From: Casuarius casuarius
Lineage: Eukaryota; Chordata; Aves; Casuariiformes; Casuariidae
Length of the DNA: 64,000 nucleotides
Assembly: GCA_003342895.1 (NCBI GenBank)
Contig: PTFA01000005.1
Span: 5,956,266-6,020,265 of the forward strand
Reading direction: 5' to 3'
Part shown: positions 1-12,800 of the stretch, one piece after another
How positions within the stretch are numbered: position 1 is the first letter of the stretch
Layout: each line of letters starts with the position of its first letter
Program-made: the position numbers and the translations under genes
Notes under the pieces: model-generated
Databases searched by the model: none
Told to the model about the DNA's origin: nothing
What the model saw: the letters and a program-made list of their open reading frames with translations, nothing else

Positions 1-420
1 AGCTTGTTTCTGTACTTAGCAGTGCTATGTGATGCTAACTCCCATAGCAATTTCTTCTTAAAGTTGCACGTTAAAAAAGCTTCCAGAAGCCTTTGCATTT
101 TAGATTGTTTTCTAAAATGCTGAAGATTCAAGATTGGCAATTTAACCTTGCATAGCTTAGGCTATAACGCTCATCTTTTATTATGCGACAAGGCATTCTG
201 CTAATGCAGGTGACTGTCTGATTTGGGACTACACTTGATATCTTGAAGATGACCTTAATGTCTAGCAAAGAAAATAGTGACAGTTCCTCAAGCACTGGCT
301 TACTGAAGTACAGGTATGCTCCATTTCCGTATTTGTTCTGCTGCTACTACTGCTGCCAGATATTCTGGAATAACTGAGGGAGGGCAAAAAGGCAGAAATA
401 CAAGAAACACTCAGAACTGA

Positions 421-468
421 GTGGCTGTTTCCTGCTGCTACAAGGTGGCTGTTTCCTGCTGCTACAAG
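421..468. repeat. Perfect 24-bp tandem duplication
   Basis: The unit GTGGCTGTTTCCTGCTGCTA plus CAAG occurs twice back to back, at 421-444 and 445-468, inside MKRN1 intron. The copies are identical, so the duplication looks recent or may be a length polymorphism. Confidence 0.9.
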
Positions 469-2425
469 GTGAAGGTACTTGTCTTTGCTAAGTGTGTCCC
501 AATGTGAAAGCAGGTGTTATGTAAATGGAAGGTAATGAGTTTGTTTATACAGGTTGACTTTCGTTCAGTCACCTGAGGCATCTGAGATCTATTTTATATC
601 CATTCATATGTTTTCAAACCAAAGATTTATTAGGAGGGAGTCCTTTCCCTCAAATTCTGGAAGTCTGGATTTCCAGGACAGTGGTCATAGAGAAATATGG
701 GGTGGGGGGAAGGGGGGAAGAAGGAGTCAAGAGAAAAGAGATGCAGAACTGCAGATTATTCAAGAAGGTTGATCAGATTCCTTAAAGATTTTTAGTCCAA
801 AAGGAGCAGGGGGAAAAAAAGTAGACACTCTTGTTGAGTTTCAAATTCATCTACTATAGTATTCTCATGTTTTGAGAGGCACATGCCTGTGACTTCTGCA
901 CAGAGGGGAGATTAGGAGTAGAGTTCACCCTTTAATAGCACAGTGAAGAATTTTTAGGTGGTCACAGTAAGAGAATGGAAGATTCTGTTTTGTATCTGGT
1001 CCAAGACAAATATGGTGCTGTAGAGACTCAGGATTGGTCTGGAGGCACTATACTCAGAAGATTTACCAGCCTTTGAAACTAATATTCCTGACTGTCAGTG
1101 AGTGAGTTCTTGGTTGTCTTTGCTTTCTGAGGCAAGCAATGTGTATCTAACCTAACTCTCTTCCTGTTCAAATTCCATCTATCACATTTTGCAGAAAGTG
1201 GAGACGCTTGCTGTCTTTCAGTGTAGAGTAATTTACGTTTTTCTTTTAAATGCTGGACCTGTGAACAGGAAGGAGCAGCTCAAAGTTATTGAGGATAGCT
1301 ACTATTAGAATTTCCTAGCCAAATATACCTACCCTATTTTATAAACTGAAGCTGAAAAGTTTCTTATGAAATAGGTTTGATGTTAAACTTTCTGGGGTAG
1401 ATTTCATGGGCCAGTGTGCTCTTGTTTTCTTTACTAAGGTACATGGAACAAAAGTAGTCTGAATAATCCTTTTAATAGCTGCAAATTTGAATGTGGCATA
1501 GACTGAAGCTGGAGAAGGCCTAGTACATCTTGAAAGCAAATACTTTTTACTTTATAGGCATAGCTTCACCTTGACAGGTTAGGTAATATCTAATGCCTTA
1601 CGTGAGGTTTTTCAGAACTTAAGAAAAATCTCCCTCCCTCTTAACCTAGAAATTTCACTGTCATCCATTTTAGTGGGAGCTAGTAACCACATTCCTTTCA
1701 GAGCATTTAGGTTTTAAAAAGCTACATGATTTGAAGGGGCTTTTAAAACTTCTATAACAAAATTGTTACAACTTTTGTGCGACTTTGTATTAGCAAGTTG
1801 CATGGACCGGGAGAGGATCTGTAGCATGAAACAGCTGGGCTGAGGCTCCAACGCTGCACTCTGTGGGGTCATTTTTTGGCTTGTTTTTTACTTTTGATTA
1901 GCTCTGGTCTGGTTCCATGGGCTGAATGTTTACTTGCAGCTCAAGGGTGTTAGGTGAGCTCCTAGAGAGCATCTGTTGGTTCAGCTTGATCCAAAAGCTA
2001 TCTATTTCACGTACGCTGAGATGGTTCTATGATGCAAGTCAAAGCACAGCAAGTAGGGATTGATCATTTAGAGATTCGCTTCAAAAGCGCACTCCTGGTG
2101 TAAATTAAAATGCTAAGGTCGATACATCCTGTGAGACGAACCTGCATGTTATTGCAGGGAGTTTTGAAATTGACTTGGGTGTTGAGAAGGGAGGTTCATG
2201 CAAGCCAGTAAGATGGTGTAACATAGTGTGTCATAGTCATAACTTCTTGTACCTAGTGTGAGTTTAACCATATTGTCTGTGAAATGGAAAGTGGGAAGAT
2301 ACCTTTCCAGGAACCACTTGCCGGAGAATAGTGGTTTTGAAAATAGCAGACAAAATCGCAGAGGTAAATACTCTGAGGGATGTTGAAATGATGTGGAGCT
2401 ACTGAGGCGATAGGTTCTGTGAACA

Positions 2426-2456
2426 TCTCTCTCTCTCTCTTTTTTTTTTTTTTTTT
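2426..2456. repeat. (CT)n followed by a T17 tract
   Basis: Alternating CT from 2426 runs into an uninterrupted T run ending at 2456. It is a simple repeat in MKRN1 intron. Confidence 0.9.
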
Positions 2457-5400
2457 CTTGCTTTCAAAGATGGTGCAAAACCATAGCGGATACAGTACAG
2501 TAGGTACAGGAGATATGTATGCAAGGCTTTAGATGATGGAAGCAGTGAGGCATTCAGAAGTGGAAATACTGTGTCCTTTCTATTTCATGGAAATGCAGCT
2601 CTAGCTGAAGGGAAGTGTCAGTGCTAAAAGAAGGCTAGAAGTGGGAAACTAATATGTCATTTTTTAGCATATTTTTCTTCCGCTTACCATACCATACTAT
2701 AGAAGAACCTAGAGTCATTATTAAAGATTGACATTTATAGAGCTGTATCTTACTGGCTAGACATCTAGACAACAAGAACAGGTTGTACTTTTCTGCGCAA
2801 GGATGATATTGCGGGCAAGACTAGGATCTGGTACCAACACTGTGCTTGTTGATTAAAGGGTTTGTGAGGGTTTTTTGGTTATGTGTGTGGGTATTTTTTA
2901 ACAACTGTTTAGATTTCTCTTTGTGCCAAGGTTTGAAGCTCTGCTCTCCTTCTGTGGGCCAGCACTGGAAATCAATGCGTTTCTGTATCAGTCTTTGAGG
3001 ATGAGGTTTCTCAGCCTTTATTCTCGAAGCACCTCAAGTGATACTTTTTTTTTTAATGAATAAAACATGTACTGGATAAGATTTTTGACAAAGAGTATCC
3101 TTCAGAGGAGTACAAGAGAGTCCATAGATTTTTTTTTTTCTATTAAGAGCTTTAAATGTGCATCTGATTTTGAAGTATGCATTTTGCAAGGATACAAGAT
3201 GGCCTTAAGCAGATGATCATCTTGCCAACCCCTTTAAAAGAAGTGCTGTATCACTTGATCCTTTTGAAACTCATCTGTATTTAGCTGTTAGGTTTCTGTC
3301 CATACATACTGTGATCCACTAATAACTCTTCTTCAGTTAGAGTCAAACAAGACTTCATAAAAAGTCACGTTAGGCCACTAATAGTGTGTAACAACATTTA
3401 TTAGAAAAAAAACACATTGGCAAAATGACAGGGGAGTAGAAACTGAGTGGTAGTTGTGGTTTTGTTGCTTCTTTTGGAAGTGGAGACTGTGGATCTCAAA
3501 CACATCCCAGTGAAGAGAGAGGGGTGGGAGGGGAAGTGTCAGCCCATAGGAACTCATGGGGAAATGACGTAATAAGGATTTATTTGCTCTTTTGGTTGGG
3601 AACTACTTACTGAAAATCAGCAGGCTGACAGTTTAGTTGTTATTCTGTCACTTCCTTGCTTTTGAAAAATGTTTCTACACAGAAAACTAAACAGACTGGT
3701 CTAAGATCAGCATGACTGACCTTTAAAGTTGAAGATAGTCCTATTTCTTAAGAGAAGTCAACAAGAAGCAGACTTGAACTTAAATTCTGAGAGTTAACAT
3801 TTTCCTACACTAATCTTAAATACTTGCTTCTCCTCTGAAACTGTGACCTGATTTTCCAGGTCACAGGACCTGATTTTTTTGGTTTCTCTCTGTGTCCAAA
3901 AGCTAAGAGGCTAATAAATGCTTGTCATGTGTCTTTGCTCTATGATGATGAGAACTTTGTGTGTGAGCATGCAGCCTCTGGTTCTTTTTGAGGAAGAGCC
4001 TGTCTGTCTTTACCTTTACTGATCCAAGTATGCCTGTAATAGATAACAACAATAATAATACTTAAAATAATACTTACTTCTCTAAATCTACTGCTCACAA
4101 GGCTTATAACAATTCCATTTTTATAGCACAGATGACTTTTCACTCTTGTAACAGCTACTGGTTATGTGAATTAAGTTCAGTTGCTGTTCTTAGTGTTTAC
4201 TCTGGTTTGCTTCCCTCCATTTGTTAAGTTATATTAAGTTTCAAATTGACTGGTTTTTGTCTTGTAACTTAGCTTATCACCCTACTTATGTAATGATCTC
4301 AATGTTGTTTGACTCGTGTTGTCACAGACAAGCATATGTTTAAGAGCCACAAGGAGAAGTGGTAAGCAGAAGCTATCTAAATAGAGTAGTGAAGCAAACA
4401 GATTTCAGTTCAATTTAGACTTAGGCAGGGATCCTAGAAACTCCTGAATTTATTTTCCTTTGGCTTTTGCAAAATTGATGGTTAACTTAAAATGCTGTGG
4501 AAATACCCTGAAGTTCAGAGTCTCTTAAAACTAGGTTTACATTTGTGACTCAGGCTGACCTTTTGATAAGGCCAGACTAGATATCTGTTTAGGAGGAAAG
4601 GTTTTTCATTCTCTTGATTGCTCTTTTGACTGCCTTATGAATTGGAGGCTGATGCTATTTGTCAGTATTCCAAAAATGAAGAAAAGCTGAGTCTATATGT
4701 ATAAAGGGATTTTCTGAAGATGTTGCCTTAGTTAGATCATTTTCAAGCTGGACAGTGGTGTATGTGTGGGTTTTGTTTGTTTTTCTTAATAGATATCTAG
4801 AATTGAGTTAGTTTGGCAAGAGCTATGGTCAAAGCTCTTGTATTGTTAATACAGAATGTGCATGGGAGTCTAGAAGTGAAAGTCACTTCAGCCTGAACAA
4901 CATGCTAATCAACCTGCGCATAAGAGACTGCTTGCGTGGTGTTTCCAGACCTCATTAGTTATGCTGGATACCCCTTTATTTAGCTTCAGCTATGCAATTT
5001 CTGGGAAAAAAACGCCTGTTAATTTTAGCTGTTGTCAAAATGATTTACAAAGCAATGAGAGATTTGTAACCTTATTTAATTGTTATTGATCCAGAGTTTG
5101 TCTAAAAATATATTTAAATCGCTGACAACTAGTGAGATTTTCCAGTGCTGGACTTAGCCTGTAATTGGGTTTGAAACTCACCACTGAAACATTACCTTGA
5201 TAGTTACAGCCTTGACTGGACTGAAGGATGAATAAATCACACTTAGAAATTCTTCTTGTTTTCTTGAGTGGGGAAAATAGCTGTTCATTCAGGCTGAAGG
5301 CTTGTGAAACTTGGGTGGAAATGAGCCTTGTTTTTTATTACGCTCTTTGGATAACTTAAGTAGGGTTACTCAAGGATTTCTTTACATTAAAACAATGTAT

Positions 5401-5459
5401 TCTCACTCCCAGTGTTCTAAATATGAATATATTGTTACTATCTTTAATTTTGTTCCCAG

Positions 5460-5686
5460 CTGCCCCTTCCTGCACTGAAGCACCCTTGCAGGGAATGGTG
5501 ATTGAGGAAGAGTACGAAAAGCAGCAAGCAAATGTGGAGATAAAGAAGCAGCTGTGTCCCTACGCTGCAGTAGGAGAGTGTCGTTATGGAGAAAATTGTG
5601 TTTATATCCATGGGGATGTGTGCGATATGTGTGGATTGCAGGTCTTGCATCCAGTTGATGCTGCACAGAGATCCCAGCACATAAAA
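5460..5686 (+). CDS. MKRN1: MKRN1 coding exon: third C3H finger and makorin Cys/His motif
   Basis: The acceptor is AG at 5458-5459 after a T-rich tract and the donor is GTAAG at 5687. The exon opens two bases into a codon (reading [T][11 protein letters not shown]) and closes on HIK in phase 0. It carries [20 protein letters not shown] and [11 protein letters not shown]. The open frame continues past the donor into intron, so the open-frame end is not the exon end. Confidence 0.93.
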
Positions 5687-8461
5687 GTAAGCAAACAACT
5701 GTCTGATGTTAAACAGCTTTACATTATTGCTTCCTTGCTCCCTGCAATCACTTGCCACTAAATCCCTTTCATTTGAAGGTGCATGCAGGTCAGGCAGTGA
5801 ATGAAATTCCTGTTGTAAACTGGACCATTTCCTGTCAGGGCCATATTCAAAAGCAGCTGGGTACCCTTATCTATGCTAGGAGAGAAGTCTGTATGAAGAT
5901 ACTAAAGCTTTGTTCTTTGCCTCATAAAACTGGATGGTCTTTTAGATTGCCTTTCTCATGTTTAAAAGCAATGTTTGCGCTTGTCTGAGGAAAGGAGTTT
6001 GAACTCTAAGCTGATTGTTCCCCACTATCTGAGCTATAGGTTTTTTTTTCTTTTGAAGATAAAGACTTTGCAACCTAATCATTTCTGTCAATGTGGAAAA
6101 TGGCAAAGTAAACTTTAAAACTGAGTCTAAAAACCTGTTTAGAGTTCATGAGGTGACCAGCTGTCTCTGTAGTTGTTTTCTTTGTCTCTCCTTTTCAGTC
6201 TTGCATTGAAGCTCACGAGAAGGACATGGAGCTTTCATTTGCTGTCCAGCGTAGTAAAGACATGGTGTGCGGGATATGCATGGAGGTGGTGTATGAAAAA
6301 GCTAATCCTAGTGAGCGCCGCTTTGGGATCCTCTCCAACTGCAGCCACACTTACTGTCTCAAGTGCATCCGCAAGTGGAGGAGCGCTAAGCAATTTGAGA
6401 GCAAGATTATAAAGTGAGGCACTTTTCCCATTTCGATTGTGCTTTGTTGCTATGGAAGAACTTAGTAACTTAGGACAACTTGCAACAAACTCCCCCCTGC
6501 ACAGAGACTGCATTTAAAGTGTACTAACTTTAGTTTGGAACTGAAGTAATTGTTAGGGATAATATTTACACTCTGATTTGGTTAATATGGGTTAAGTTTG
6601 CAAAGCTCACTCAATGGTAGAAAATGACTTTCATTTAATTAGTAGTGTGTTGTCCAATGGTTACGGTTGGTTACATCTTGGACACCCAGCCAGGATTCTG
6701 AAAACAGATTAACCAGTTCAGAATGTATGCTTCTTAATTCATTGCTGCCCTAGTTCATTAGTTGACAAACCATTTCTCCATTTAAAGACTGTTCTAAAAA
6801 AAAAGAAAATCCAGTCCAATAAATACAGAAATCAAACCAAAATAAATTCATTCAATTCTAAAGAAAAAGGAGTCTGTGTGAAGTGTTTTTTCAAGCTTTT
6901 TTGAGACAAGCTGACCAGCTGCCAAGTTGAGCTCTTAAAGAGAATTAAGGGTGTCTTCATGTATAAGAGAAAATCTAGATTGAAAAGTCCATACAGCAAG
7001 TGTGCAGTACAATACATCTTTAAAGATGGTTATATGCCATGTTTTGTTATATAGGAGAGAGCGCCCTGTAATGTGGAATTTTGCAGCACGGTCTGTTCAT
7101 TCCCCAGGTCCTGCCCAGAATGTCGGATCACATCTAACTTTGTCATTCCAAGTGAGTACTGGGTGGAGGAGAAGGAAGAGAAGCAGAAACTCATTCAGAA
7201 ATACAAGGAGGCAATGAGGTACGAGCACTGCAGCCTATTGCCAAGTTGAGACTGCAGAGATAAGGGCACACCTGGAGAAGAAGGGTGTTGATGTAAAGCC
7301 CTCTCATACCTCCTTTCCACTCCCACTTGTGAAGTGCGTCCTTACCTATCCACCCACGGATGCATGCAGCCACACAGTCACTAAGCTATTCCTATGTACT
7401 TTGACCTCAGTCTTTCCTGTATGCACACAAAACACTGGTGGTATAGCCATAAGGTAGTACAAGCTTGCGCACTGTGAATCATCAGCGTCCCTATGCATGC
7501 ATCGACCCACACACATACTGGGTATGCACATTGTGTAATACATCATTTCTGTGCGTAAGTGTTTTACTGGCAAAATGTCTTCAGCTTCAAATGGTACCTG
7601 AGATCCTCTTGGACTATAGGTAAATGCAATTCTGAAATCCAGTTGGGTCTGCTGTGAGTAAGGGTTGCGATATTTTCCTTTCCAGCAACAAGCCATGCAG
7701 GTATTTTGACGAAGGCCGTGGGAGCTGTCCGTTTGGAGGGAACTGTTTTTACAAACATGCATATCCTGATGGCCGCCGAGAGGAGCCACAAAGACCGAAA
7801 GTGGGAACATCCAGTAGATATCGGGTCAGTGCTGCTGGTTTTTTTGTCCTTTCTGTACAGAGACAGAGCAAGAGCGGTGTGTGTTAAATCAGCTGCCTTG
7901 AGAGGAAGACAGGAAAATATGAATTTTTCTGACTTTTGAGAGACCTCTGTAATGATGGATTTGCAAGAGGTGGTGGCCTAAAATTGGGGAATGCTGGAGG
8001 CTGACATGGCAAGCAAAAAATTTTTAAAACTTTCCTAGTACACCAACATATTTAAGTAGAGCTGTTGGGCAGCTTTAATAAGAGTGTGTAAGGATAAATT
8101 CCACCAGAGGTCAGTATCTCTCTGAATGAGAAACACTGTTTCTTGCATGTTAGAAGGCACCCTGGGGGCTGAACCTTGTCAGCTTCTGGGAAGACTCTCA
8201 CCTTGTACTGCTTGGTCACCTGGGGCAATACTTGTGTTCCACTTGCAGGCCCAGCGGAGGAATCGGTTCTGGGAGTTCATCGAGGAGCGAGAGAGCAGTG
8301 ACCCCTTTGAGAATGATGAGGATGAGGTGGTGACCTTTGAGCTTGGTGAGATGTTGCTCATGCTGTTGGCAGCAGGAGGTGATGATGAGCTAACGGATTC
8401 CGAGGACGAGTGGGACTTGTTTCATGATGAGCTGGAAGATTATTATGACTTGGATCTATAG
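5460..8461 (+). CDS. MKRN1: Makorin-1 RING-type E3 ubiquitin ligase, C-terminal 301 residues (5' exons outside window)
   Basis: Five coding exons are visible: 5460-5686, 6199-6413, 7108-7218, 7686-7824 and 8249-8461. Joined in phase they give 301 residues plus stop (the first codon takes one base from an upstream exon). In order they encode a C3H zinc finger (C-x7-C-x5-C-x3-H, start [15 protein letters not shown]), the makorin Cys/His segment ([10 protein letters not shown]), a C3HC4 RING (CGICMEVV ... CSHTYCLKC ... CPEC), a second C3H finger ([17 protein letters not shown]) and an acidic tail ending DYYDLDL. The family normally has two further N-terminal C3H fingers and about 480 residues; those exons are not in 1-5459. 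Makorin-1 ubiquitinates several substrates (for example TERT, p53/p21, PTEN) and binds RNA with poly(A)-binding protein. That is family knowledge; the identity is read directly from the sequence. MKRN2 is unlikely given the near-identity to MKRN1 as I recall it and the RAB19/SLC37A3 neighbours. Confidence 0.95.
6199..6413 (+). CDS. MKRN1: MKRN1 coding exon: first part of RING domain
   Basis: The acceptor is CTTTTCAG ending 6198; the exon begins [14 protein letters not shown]. It holds the RING pairs CGIC and CSHTYCLKC, then [12 protein letters not shown]. The donor is GTGAGG at 6414, splitting the final lysine codon (AA|G). The open frame would read TGA straight after, as expected for a retained intron. 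Confidence 0.94.
7108..7218 (+). CDS. MKRN1: MKRN1 coding exon: last RING cysteines (SCPECR) and Glu/Lys-rich helix
   Basis: The acceptor is CCCCAG ending 7107; the leading G completes the split lysine. The exon reads [18 protein letters not shown] and then [17 protein letters not shown]. The donor is GTACGA at 7219, a weaker match to consensus, leaving AG of a serine codon completed by C in the next exon. It is short and in a different frame from any long ATG-started frame at this spot. Confidence 0.92.
7686..7824 (+). CDS. MKRN1: MKRN1 coding exon: C-terminal C3H zinc finger
   Basis: The acceptor is TTTCCAG ending 7685 and the donor is GTCAGT at 7825. The exon reads (S)[18 protein letters not shown] and continues [15 protein letters not shown] to SSRYR. 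It contains a complete C-x9-C-x5-C-x3-H finger. Confidence 0.94.
8249..8461 (+). CDS. MKRN1: MKRN1 last coding exon: acidic C-terminal tail and stop
   Basis: The acceptor is TTGCAG ending 8248. The exon reads [15 protein letters not shown], then a run rich in Asp/Glu ([37 protein letters not shown]), and stops with TAG at 8459-8461. The acidic tail is typical of makorin-1. Confidence 0.95.
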   Translation, partial: AQRRNRFWEFIEERESSDPFENDEDEVVTFELGEMLLMLLAAGGDDELTDSEDEWDLFHDELEDYYDLDL

Positions 8462-9870
8462 CACCTGTCAGTGGAGTATGGACTGTCGTTTTGGCTTCAG
8501 GCAGTAGCTATTACCTGTGGTGTTGTGGCAGTGCCTGTGTTTCTCCTAGGCAGGCCTATCAATTCCAGGTGCTGTTGTAATAACTTTTACCCAGGGTCTG
8601 TCTCTTCCCATCCCATCCCGCCCTAGGAGTGTTGTTTTTCTCTGTTTAAACAAATAACAAGAAATAAATCTTTAAAATGTTAGTTTTTGTAAAAATGAAT
8701 TTAACTGTCAGACAGTTAGCTTAGGTTTGTCGCTTCATCTGTGTACCCAGCAGAGTTCACCCAGTTCAAGGGTTAAAGTGTTTACAGGACTTCCACACTC
8801 ATTTTGAAGAGCCCAGATACAAAAATGAGCAGTGGCCATGCAGTGGGGATGTAAATTGGCTGATGGCCTTTTTCCTGCTGTGGACTTTGTATTGATTATT
8901 TCCGACTTCAGGCCAGACTTTTTCTGGCATCAGCTCCGTTCCAGCCCCCTCATGTACACGTCTTCATTTGTGATTTTGGTCTCTTGTTTACTTGCACATT
9001 ACTATTACTACTGTGTAACCAGAACCAGGTGTGAATGTTCCGGGTTTTTACTGTGTTTAGCATGAAAGGAAAATGTCTTTGTGAAAGGAGAACTTTCTAT
9101 GTGTATATACAGATAAATGCAGAGTTGGACCTCAAGGGTAGGGAGACTCTGTATAAGTTAAAAATAACAAAACCACCTTTCATCCCCTCTTGGTGCATGA
9201 AGCCTAGCCTCCAATTGGACGTGAAACTGGTTTAGTGGTCTTAGCCCACTCTGTGGCAATGATCTTAACTGTCAGGTATAACTTAAAAGATGGCACTCCC
9301 TAATAAACCAGCTCTCTTTCATGTGTATTATTAGGGTTGTCCAGGAGCAGAAATTTGGTTAGCCAAAGTGGGGTCAGCACACATAGTGATCCTGAGGAAC
9401 ACCAGAGAGGCCCCTGAACTGCATTGCTCTGTAAGTTTTAGAACTTCAGGTAGCGACTTAAGCCATGGACTTTGCTAGGAAATCACTGTGCCTTCCAGCT
9501 GGTTGAAGGTACATGTGCCTGTCAACATCTGAGTTGGGCAGGTTGCCTGGTAAAGCTGTTCAGCTTATGTGAGTTACTGCTTACAAAGTCAGTCATGCAG
9601 TTTCTGGCTGTAATTGCATTGAGAAGAACTTAGTTTGCCACCAAAGCTCCAGCACAGGAATTTTAACCTTGCATTACGTTAGTACTGTTTTTTATTGACT
9701 CGTGGATGCCCCGTGATCTGTTCTCCTGCTGCTCTTGTCCCCTAGACTGCCTCTCCTTTCACTTTTAAATGGAATGAGCAATTGTTCCGAGGTCTATGAT
9801 GTATTGTTTTGCAGCTGCCTTTTGTAAGAAGCACTTTTCCCAAATAAAAAAAAATCAAAAAAATTAAACA
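8462..9870 (+). other. MKRN1: MKRN1 3' UTR with three candidate poly(A) signals
   Basis: AATAAA hexamers lie at 8663-8668, 9302-9307 and 9843-9848. The second is followed by a GT-rich stretch (ATGTGTATTA near 9322). The third is followed by an A-rich stretch and then GTCTGTTTATTC. Several mRNA lengths are therefore likely. The distal end, about 9.87 kb, is inferred. Confidence 0.6.
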
Positions 9871-12800
9871 AGAAGTCTGTTTATTCTTTTAGGCTGGAAG
9901 CTCCTACGTTTCAGCTTGGTTTTTGCATTTCCATAATATAAAGGTGTTTATCTCTTATTCTTGATTTGTGCATAATCATGTCACACTAGTGTGGAATTTT
10001 AACTGCGTTATAACCTCTTTCCAACAAACAGCCTCTACTATAACACATTCTGAACGGACAACTGAGACTGTCAGACTACTGAAGGCATATGAGTTATTAG
10101 TGGGAATAGAGGTAGCTTGCTTTTTTGGAAACAAGTTCTGAAGTATGGTATTAATTTTGTCCTGAACAAAATAAATTGCAGTACACATTCTGTTGATGTT
10201 ATGGGATGATAGTTTCCTGTTGAAATGCTGTTTGGACAGCAAGTCCAAGCATTGCTACAGGCTACTTCCTGGTAATCCACACACTTCTTTGAGCCTGTCT
10301 GTGTTCAGAAAGCAGCATTCTTCTGGGGGAATACATAAAGATGGAAGTAAATTACTGGAAATATATTCAGACCTGCTGAGGAAAATGACTACAAACAAAT
10401 AAACTGAACAGTCCAAGACCAGCTTCAGTCTGTTTGGGTTTTGATTATGTTTTTGCAGAAGCAAGTAGCAGGAGAGAAGGATTTGCGCTTAATTTGCACA
10501 AATGCCATTAAAACAGAGGCAGGGAACAAGAACTGGAGGCTACAAACTAGAACTAGTCTTTCCTGTGAACAGCTGTGTTCAAATGTATACATGTATAGTT
10601 CAACAAAGATGTGCTCCTGTACGAGGGAGAAGGGTAATAGGCTTGCCAGCCATAACACACTGTGGATCAAATTTCCTTTGTAATAGGTCAGAAGTAGTAC
10701 TTTTTTTTTGGTGGCACAATGCTGGATGCTGCTGCTTTTAAACTGGGTTTCTGTATGCATTTAGAGGGGAAGTTGAGAATACTTGAGTAACTGATTTGCT
10801 ATGGAGGTTGTTCTGTCCACCTACAAGCAGACTGATGTAGTCAGATGTATCATGGTGAGTAGTTACCATCAATCTTTCTGCTTTGAAGCATGCTGTGGTT
10901 TTTTGTTCTGTAAGTTAAGGAACTGCATCTGTATTCAAACAGTACTACTGTGTGTCATTTTATAGCCTTTCTCTTTGAAACTAGCTGTCTGTAGGCCTGT
11001 TTTATAAGCTTGCTGTTGACTAAGATTTTTGTTAAACCGCGGAATGACTGGAAAAAGTAGACTTTGAAATGAGTGAGGTATATTAGTAGGCGGCTGTGTG
11101 CTTTCTTTCCTCTGGAAGAAAATGAATAAATTCAGTGGAACTAAGACAAACTGTTAATATAAAAATAACAAGGGTGACAACTTAGGCTGTACTACACTTT
11201 CTTTAAATACCTAAGATACAGAAACTAAAGAGGCCAATGAGAGTATTCATGGTAGTGTCAAGATAAAGGTGTAAAGACTCAAATTTCCACCAACAAAATC
11301 CTGATTTCAAAACAAAAATCTTTTTTCTAAAGATGCATGCAGTCATTTGAAGTGCCTTTTCATTAATCCTGATATAAGAATATATGGTTATGGTTTGCAA
11401 TAGCTGATTTCAAATTCTGTATCTTGTGGTAAGTGCACAATAAGTACCTGCTGCTCATTCTAGTTGGCCTGAATGTGATCATTCAACCAAAGAGCACTTC
11501 TTACAGCCACTACTGGTTTAGTTCAACTTGGGCCTCTACTTCAGTACAACTTCCAGCAGCATAGCTATTTCCTGATTGTAATACAGTATGTATTGTAATC
11601 TTGCTGGTGGGATGTCTGGCTCATTTAATGAATTATAATAGTAACTCTTTCCTTTTCACAGAAGGTAGAGAGTAAGTATGTGTTTGTAAGCCATACCTTC
11701 AGAATGAAGGTGTCTCATTTCTGGAATAAAACTTGCATAGGTGGAGTTATTAATTCTGCAGTAATTTAAAACAAGGAGGAATCTGAAAGTAGCTCATTAG
11801 GTTGAGGTACAATATAGGACTGTGCTGTATGGATCAAGTTGCAACAAAGGAGCTTTGAAGATCCATAGTTTTTGTCTAGTGTTAGCATTAGAGTTTTTTT
11901 TTTTTTTTTTTTTTTTAACTGCGCATAGTTGTGATGTGCCTCATTTCAGGTAAGCAAAACTAAATGGATTTGGCAGTGATTATGAACTGTAATAAGCAGT
12001 GATGTTCATGAATGCCACTGTAGCTAAGGACATGTGAGAAGAGGTGCAAATATGCTAGATTTCTCCCTCTACTTGCTGCTGTGGCTGTTTACTAGCCCTA
12101 GGTACATTATTTATCATTTGCAGTCAAGCCAGAGTCAACACCCACTTGATAATGGCTTGACGTGATAGCCTAAACAGAGCCTGTACAGGTAGCTTAGTTA
12201 AGGTCAGCTTTTAGAACAACAGCACTAAAAGTCCTCTTTAGAAGTCCTACCTATGTCAAACTAACAAGGTAAAAATATTAAGTGTGCAAGTTCCTATTAA
12301 AAGGTGAAGTACTCTTAAGTACAAGGGGCTTTTTGGCTATCTAAGCCCTCTTTCTAAAATGGCTCCCAAAGAACTCAGCCCAGCATTGCCTGCTGTAGTT
12401 CTAGCCCACCTCAGAGACAGAGCTGGATGCTTAAGAATGGCTCCAGGAGTCAGTACACAGTGATGAGCATTAAGCACCTCCTCCCCTCTGCCCCCACCTG
12501 GATTTGAATGTGTTTTTCTGGGGACTGGAATATATAAAAGTCTGAACCTTGTGCCTAGTGGCAGCCCTCCTCCATACACCACCACTGCTAGGGAGGGGCC
12601 CCTTTCACCAAACATGACTGTGGTCAGAGCACTTGCCTAGCTGGAGGAAGATTCAGCTTCAGTTTCCTGTCCAAAACAGCACTGATGCACATCTCCTTTG
12701 TCCTGAAAGAAGGCTTGAGGATAGAGTTCACCTTTAGCATTGTATGGGGTAGTTTCTGCTTAGCCTGAGAGGAGGAAAAAGAATATTTGGATCTTAAGCT

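Larger units (their letters stand above)
1..5459 (+). other. MKRN1: MKRN1 intron (5' exons lie upstream of the window)
   Basis: No segment encoding the two N-terminal C3H fingers of makorin-1 is visible, so this is read as intron before the third-finger exon. It is AT-rich, has a 24-bp tandem duplication near 421 and a CT/T tract near 2430, and only short chance open frames. No other gene is recognised. Confidence 0.7.

Noticed and set aside
7346..7810. 154-codon minus-strand frame
   Set aside because: It overlaps the MKRN1 C3H exon on the opposite strand and intron; its cysteines are a shadow of the plus-strand exon and intron sequence.
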